Below, one piece after another: positions 58,096-64,000 of a stretch of 64,000 nt of DNA. Under the pieces are notes generated by a model. That model did not search any database, had not been told where the DNA came from, and saw only the letters and a list, made by a program, of their open reading frames with translations. The DNA comes from Zygnema circumcarinatum (Eukaryota > Streptophyta > Zygnematophyceae > Zygnematales > Zygnemataceae): the NCBI GenBank assembly GCA_037447605.1, contig CM074806.1:2100801-2164800 (forward strand), given 5' to 3'. The position numbers and the translations under genes were made by a program. Position 1 is the stretch's first letter. Each line of letters begins with the position of its first letter.

Positions 58096-61000
58096 ATGGC
58101 TGCCGCGAGGTCGGCAGCCCTCCGCGGGCTGGAGGAGCGGCTGCAGGCGGCGCACCCCGCCGTGCAGCGGCGCGCTGTGGAGGCCATAGCCGAGCGGCTG
58201 AAGGCGGGGGTCGATCCCGAGGGCCGCGCGGCGCTCGCGCGCTGCCTCGCGCACGGCAGCGCGGAGGTGGGGGACCAGGCGGTGGCGGCGCTGGGCTCGC
58301 TCGTGCAGGGAGGCGCCCTCAGCCTGGAAGAAGGTGCGCTTCTGCTTCTGGGAGGGAGGGAGGGAGGGCGGCTGCAGCTTGAACGGCCGAGTCAAGGTGG
58401 AATTAAAGAAAGCAGTTAGGCAACAGCATCACGTTGCATTTACGAACTTATTTACGAATTTAAAGCTTGATCAAGACGAGAAATTGTAAAGTACACCTGG
58501 AACTAAAGAAATGAGATCACGGAATCGAGCACTAGCACGTTTAAGACTAAAGCTAGCGAAACTTTAAACTTAATTATGTTTAAGTAAGTTTAAGTTCTAG
58601 TTTAACCAAAGTGTTTGGGTTTGGAATTTATCTGAGTGAGCTTTCCTTTGTACGTTTTTATTTATTTCCTTAAACTGCTGACATCGCTACATGCGGCAGC
58701 TCTCACTCACAGTAATTGAAAAATTTGAGGCAGCAACTACCAAGCGTTTTTAAGCACCCTTTCCGAAGTTGAAGTAATGACAACAAGTTTTTTGCTAAAA
58801 CAGTGTTTAAAGTTCAACCCATTTGTTTGTTTCAGCTCATTGCTGACTCCTTGTCGCACCGCGGTTTGTAACGCACGCGAAATTGCCTTGCCTGTACTGT
58901 GAACGAGGATGGAACTGTCGAAAATCGCTTGAATTTCCTTCTCTCTCACTACTGTAGTTTGTACTCCTTGTTAGAAATAAATACACATTGCGAACCATTA
59001 CTCAAGTGCTCGCCTCAGAATGCCGAAATACGATCAGTCATTTGTTGATCTTCCTAGCTGAATTCGGCAAGTCCCCGAATTGTCACAAGGGAAGCGGCAA
59101 GGGTAGATGAGGTGTATGCATTTTGAAGGAATGCACTGCTTCATGCCCGAAACACTGCGACTCAAATCCGTAGAGCACATTGGTTTTGTTTTTGGCGATT
59201 TCTTGCTTGCAAACGTTATCTTATCAGGTAAGCGGATAAAACAGGTCTTACAAGTGTTAAGGTCGGCAAAATTTGACATTGGCCTTTCCCTTCTGTGGCA
59301 GGGTTAGCTCATCTTCTCGCTGCTCTCTCAGGAGTTCCATCGGAATCAGTTCCGTCAATTGTCAACGGAATTGGTTTTCTTTGTCGACTTCGCCTCATCC
59401 AACAGTTGGAGGACGAAAGGCAAAGATCACTTCGGCAGCCACTGACCGGCCCTGACAGCCCCAATGACTTAGACATATTTGCTCAACAAAAGGGAGCCTC
59501 AGCACCCCATCCGTTTACAACGGTGCTGCTCTGTCTTGACCCTGCATTAAACCGGATGAGGTTCATATCTTTTTCAATTCTTGACAAGGGACTGGCTTCA
59601 CATTTCCAAGAAAAACATCCTGTTCTCTTTCCGCTTATCGAACTGTTCTCATTGGTCACTTAATCATCTACTTGTGACTTCCATTCCTGGAAACTTGTAG
59701 CAGCTGTCTTCCTTCCCGGTATCACTCCAGATTTTGGAAACATGAAAGACTTCAAGCATGTAATAGAAGCGTGCTTTCAGGCTCTAACACTCGCAACAAA
59801 CACCCATGCTTCTTTATTTTGACAATAAATTAGTCTCATTAGCGTACTTGAGTTCTTGATGGGTACTTCAGCGATCTCAGTCAAGTGTTCTATCTCCCTA
59901 GCGCCAAGTGAAACTTCAGCTCAGAAACAAATCCTGTTCATGCTTTCACATTCACTGTTCAAACCCGATTCTGATCCTCCTTCGCTTTATTTTAAGCAGG
60001 CCATATTGACTCGCGTAGAAGCTGGGTCCGAGATTCTCCGGCAGTTGGCGGTCCTCCTCCTGCAGGCCCCCGACCAGCTTAAGGCGCTGCAGTCCGTGGA
60101 GGTCTTCCTCTCGCGGGCCCTCCTTGAGCGGCAGGAGGAGGGAGAGGGAGGAGGGCAGCCCCTCTTTGCGATCTCCCTGCACTCCTCCCTCGTCCGAGTG
60201 GCTATAGCCTCTCCCACACTTTCACTGCCGATCCTTCGTCTACTTGTTCTCTGCCTGCCCAAGTACAGGCTGCGCACATATGAGGTCCGAGCCTTGTCTG
60301 GGATGAACTGAGGAAGGGCAGAGGAAAAGAAAGCTCGGTTGTAAACATGGGCCTGACTAGAGCTGTTTTTCAGCGATTTTCCTGACTGGAGGATTGGCTT
60401 GCAGGATAGGACTTTTGCAGCATTTGCTGGAGCTGAGACTGTTGACCTGCTGGTCGCATTAATGGATGCAGGCCAAGGTTTTACGGAGGTAAGATTCCCT
60501 ATCGCCCTGAAAGTGAGGATTGTTTATACCTTAGGATAAATGGAGCTGTGGCTGTCAACCTTCTGATACTGCATGCGGGAGAGGGCTTGTTCATCCTTTC
60601 CCATGGCTGGTGGGGCATGCAGGAGTTGACTGTCCGTGGGAGGGAGGCACTCTATGTGTTGTTGGGCCTCTGCCATGAGCTTCAGGGCTATGGAAGCACT
60701 TGTCTGCCGCTTCTTGTTCATGTTCGCAGAGTAGTGCGACTCCTGCTTGAGTTTGGAGACTCTGAAATGTTGGAGCTTTGCAGGCAGCTGCCCTCTCTGG
60801 GGTTGCTGCTGGGCAGGGCAGGGACGGAGGGAGAGCAGCTCGCAATTCTCACTTTGATGGAGGACATTGTCGGAACACACGCCGGTGAGCCCTCGGTGAG
60901 CGCATTCCCGCTGCCCCTTGGTCAACTCTCGGAGGGAGGTTCGCTGACAGTTGCAATTAGATACTGTTTCGCAAGACTTGTGGTCACGTCAGAAAGGGCT

Positions 61001-64000
61001 GTGGGGGGAAATGCGGTCAGTACTGCATGAGAGGCTATGCAGATTGTCGATGTGTTCAAACTTTCCGATGGGGTACTCCAGGTAAATTTTTGTAGGGATG
61101 AAGCAGATGAAGTCCATAGTGTCAATGACTAAATGATTAGATCAGTATGTGATGAATTTCGAAACGTTGCTTAAGCTATGTTGGACTGCTGGTGCAGATT
61201 TGAAGCAAGACGGCAACCAATTTCTGCCACTTCCTTTGGCTGCCACATGCTTGTTTCCTATTCTCCATATGACTGCATTTCCTTCAGTTCGAGTGAACGC
61301 AGCGGCTGCCCGGCTGCTGAAACTGTTCCAAGTGCTACTGTTGGCTGCCCGAAGCAAAGCTTCTGCGGCCATGGCCTCTCCTTCAGAGGCGGAAGCAGGG
61401 GGACGCGGACCGCAGCAGCTGGCCCGGGCAGTGGGACACGTGTCCACCTCCCTGTGGCTGAACAGGTCCCCTGTGGAGACTTGGGTTTCCCTTGCAGGAG
61501 CTGCTGAAGCTGAGGGTTTAGGCTGGGCGCACAGCCCTGCGGAGAGGTGGCTGGAGGCGCTTGTGAGGCATTTAGGGCGGAAAAAAGAAGCTTTGAGAAA
61601 GGCGGGAGGGAGGCTGAGTGCAGGAATTGGCCAGGATGCAGGTGCGTGAGTTGGCGACTGCCATTGAGGGAAAATATCTTACCAGTTTTCTACTTATTGG
61701 AGTATCTCATCTCATCTCATCTCATCTCATCTCATCTCATCTCATCTCATCTCATATGTTCCCTTTCCTATGGCAGGCACAGTCATGGGTGTGGGAATGG
61801 TCCTGGTCTCCGCCGCGGCGTGTCCCTTCCCCTTGGTCCGAGCAGGGGCGGCGGCAGCCATGGCGGCGCTGGGGGAGGCGGAGCCGCTGTGGGGGGCCTC
61901 CCTGCTGCCAGCTGTCCTCTTCTGCCTCAGCCTGGAGGAGGCCCCGGGGGGGGAGGAGACGCCGCGCAGCCACGTGGCGCTCCTGCGGGCGCTGCCGTCG
62001 CTGGCCTGCCACGTGGCAGTGCTGAGTCCCACAATGCAGGCCTTGCGGCCAATGATGGACCACACAGCGCCTCTGTACGCCATGTCCATACTTATCCGCA
62101 CCAAGCTACAAAATCTGCTTCCTGAAAGTCTTAGAACAGGGGAAAGCAGAAACAGAAGGAACATAGAATGGGCGATCCTGCACACAACGTCAATCTAAAA
62201 CATGTCCACAGCCATTTCCTGATTGTCTCCTTCGTTTTGTTAAAGGAAGCGGGCAGAATCTGTTGTCGGTGGCTCAAAGTGTTGGGGTTTCGGGGTTTTG
62301 GGTGCAGGGAGCTGCAGGTGGTCGGAATCAGACTGCTTTGCAGCGTGTGGTCGAAAACGGACCGCGTATTTCCGCAGTTGGAGAAAGTGCTTGCGCCGCC
62401 GCTGCTGGCCAATGAGGGGGCGCCAACAGTGCTTCGATTCGCACGTGCCGCCTGCATTCGGAACGTGTGCTTGCAAGACTCGGGGCGGGGGGTGGACCTG
62501 GTCCTCTCTGTTCAGGTGGGTGGTGCCCGGAATCAACTGTGATGTGTAGCAAGTCGATGTGGTGTGAAAGCTGAGTTGAAGTCACCCGATCTCCATGTGG
62601 GGTTGAACTCATTCTGGGAGCAATATGCTGTCACTTTGTCCAGCCTTACCATCATGCATTATCGTTCCTTGTCAGATTAACAATCTATTTGGAATCCGAA
62701 CACGTCCTTATTCACAGGACTACGCGACGATGTGCAGGAGTGCATAAAGCAAGAAGACCCGACAATCCGAGCGTTGGGCTTGGACAGTCTTGCTCTCCTT
62801 TGCAAGGATGACGTCATTGGTGAGTGCCCATGCATTGTACCCAACTCGTGCCGCGTGTCCCTTTCCCATTCGACCATGTGTCGGCTGCGCTACCCCGAAT
62901 GACCCTCCCTTTTCAAATGTGCAACAAAACTGTGCAGATTTTTACACGGCTTGGCGGGTCATTTCTAAACTCCTGCCTGAAGTGCCTAAAAACCCTCTCG
63001 TGGCTGCCCCTTTCTGCGGATTACTTGAGTTCGGAGCTTTAGATGCAGCTGCTTTTCCGCAGCACGCTGAAGAGGTGATAGAAAAGGTGTGGGAGGCAGC
63101 AAACAGAGAGTCTCCGGAAGGTGATGGCGACCAATGGGGTCTTGTCCGAGCCGCAGCTTTCCAAGCCCTCGCTGCGTACAATGTAAGGGTGGATGCGGCT
63201 CCTCAACTGAGCAATCGCGAGGGTAAATGGGATGATGCTCTGTTTGTGATATAAGCTGCGAGTTTGTTGGAGTGCTTGTCACTGTGTTATTTGGTATGTC
63301 TGTCGGGATGCTGTTGAAATCATATGTCTTGCTTCGTCTACTTTGGTTCGACGACAGATGGAGCATCTTGAGGAATTCTGCCCTTTTCGTCCCAACCAAG
63401 TAGTGGCGCTACTTCTCTCGGAGCCCTCCCTTGCAGCTCGAGCAGCGGCCGAGAGGCTGGTGATAAGTCTGCTGGAATACGAGTTCAGGTGAGGAAAACT
63501 AAAAAAAAAACAAAAAAACGAAAACTAATTAAATTGTGGTGGATAAGTTTACTCTGCGGCTGGGTATGGCGGAAGGGAGCATTCCTCCTTGCAGGACGCG
63601 GAAAAGAGGAGCTGCTCGTGCCGGTCCCACTGTCCAAAGTTTGAAGTTTCACAAACTCATCCAAGCCCTCCCACGGCTTCTGTGCCCCCCTGCAGAGGGA
63701 GGGGCCGCTGGAAATCAAACTTCTTCGGCAGGTATTTCTTCATGTCTCTCTTCTACCCACTCCGCTGTACCTGTTTGACATAAGTTGTTGTTGAGTTTGA
63801 ACCCTATTTCCTGATCCTTGCAACCGCCTATCTTCAATGAAATGGCTGCAGGTCCTTCCCTCCCTGCCGCTTTCCTCCTCTGTTGGAGACCGTCCGAACC
63901 TCCCCCGGCAGAGACCGGGGCAGGCCCTCAGGGTTTAAGGCAGCTCAAAGAGGTTAGAACGACCCGAATTCTGGCTACACCTTTTCTTCCTCCTTTACCG
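58096..64000 (+). CDS. RST1/focadhesin-like large ARM-type repeat protein (5' part; runs past the window)
   Basis: RST1 (RESURRECTION1, the plant counterpart of focadhesin) is a very large alpha-helical repeat protein linked to the cytoplasmic exosome/SKI RNA-decay machinery. Thirteen exons seen: 58096-58333, 59302-59522, 60000-60284, 60405-60488, 60623-60884, 61198-61641, 61777-62074, 62308-62519, 62718-62819, 62938-63182, 63358-63488, 63595-63731, 63852-63952. The first exon (LEERLQAAHPAVQRRAVEAI, then RCLAHGSAEVGDQAVAALGS) mirrors the RST1 N-terminus. Later landmarks are HPFTT joined to AILTRVEAGSEILRQLA, SVRVNAAAARLLKLF, VGIRLLCSVWSKTDRVFPQL, PTIRALGLDSLALLC joined to DFYTAWRVISKLLPE, and KFHKLIQALPRLLCPP. 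Exon ends were chosen by phase; the end of the eighth exon (62519, not 62515) is decided by frame alone. Family assignment rests on remembered alignment, so moderately sure. Confidence 0.8.
61706..61755. repeat. CTCAT pentanucleotide microsatellite in an RST1-like intron
   Basis: About ten uninterrupted copies of TCATC/CTCAT, lying shortly before the acceptor of the exon at 61777. Confidence 0.95.

Noticed and set aside
62308-62515. Ending the eighth RST1-like exon at the CAG|GTGGGT donor (62515)
   Set aside because: It would join out of frame to the conserved LRDDVQECIKQEDPTIRALG exon. The donor four bases later keeps the frame.

Overview
The window looks like nuclear DNA of a streptophyte green plant: a charophyte alga or an early-diverging land plant. 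The photosystem I PsaL protein is land-plant-like along its whole length, with a chloroplast transit peptide. All recognisable genes have many GT-AG introns. A plant-type RST1/focadhesin gene, a chloroplast BASS transporter and interstitial TTTAGGG-type telomere motifs fit this. I cannot name the species. One 10-N assembly gap lies at 53802-53811.

Layout. 1-5828: decayed Ty3/gypsy-like retrotransposon (zinc knuckle, aspartic protease, integrase trace, LTR-like end). 5829-8605: foldback TACGA-type repeats and two arrays of a 92-bp satellite. 8998-10794 (+): a VPS2/CHMP2 ESCRT-III gene whose frame is broken twice. 11275-15828: more satellite, an unknown membrane-protein gene (-, 11925-12906) and a duplicated composite repeat block. 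17164-18870 (-): mitochondrial twin-CX9C protein (CHCHD2/MIX17 type). 19618-23108 (-): eIF2-alpha, complete in seven exons. 24355-28030: nested mobile DNA, including a Mutator-like TIR element with a perfect 9-bp target duplication and a solo LTR. 30119-33637 (+): branched-chain aminotransferase. 35642-39310 (+): PP2C phosphatase. 41833-43546 (+): PsaL. 44520-45310: CAATGGTT-rich repeats. 48155-52033 (+): F-box/kelch protein. 53287-53342: a 56-bp palindromic element with its own 9-bp target duplication. 54604-56742 (+): BASS-family transporter. 58096 to the right edge (+): RST1/focadhesin-like gene, 13 exons seen, running out of the window.

The genes are unrelated housekeeping, plastid and signalling loci and do not form a pathway or cluster. 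The unusual material is in the repeats and in the damaged VPS2 locus. Exon boundaries were placed by reading GT/AG sites against conserved protein frames; no transcript evidence was available.
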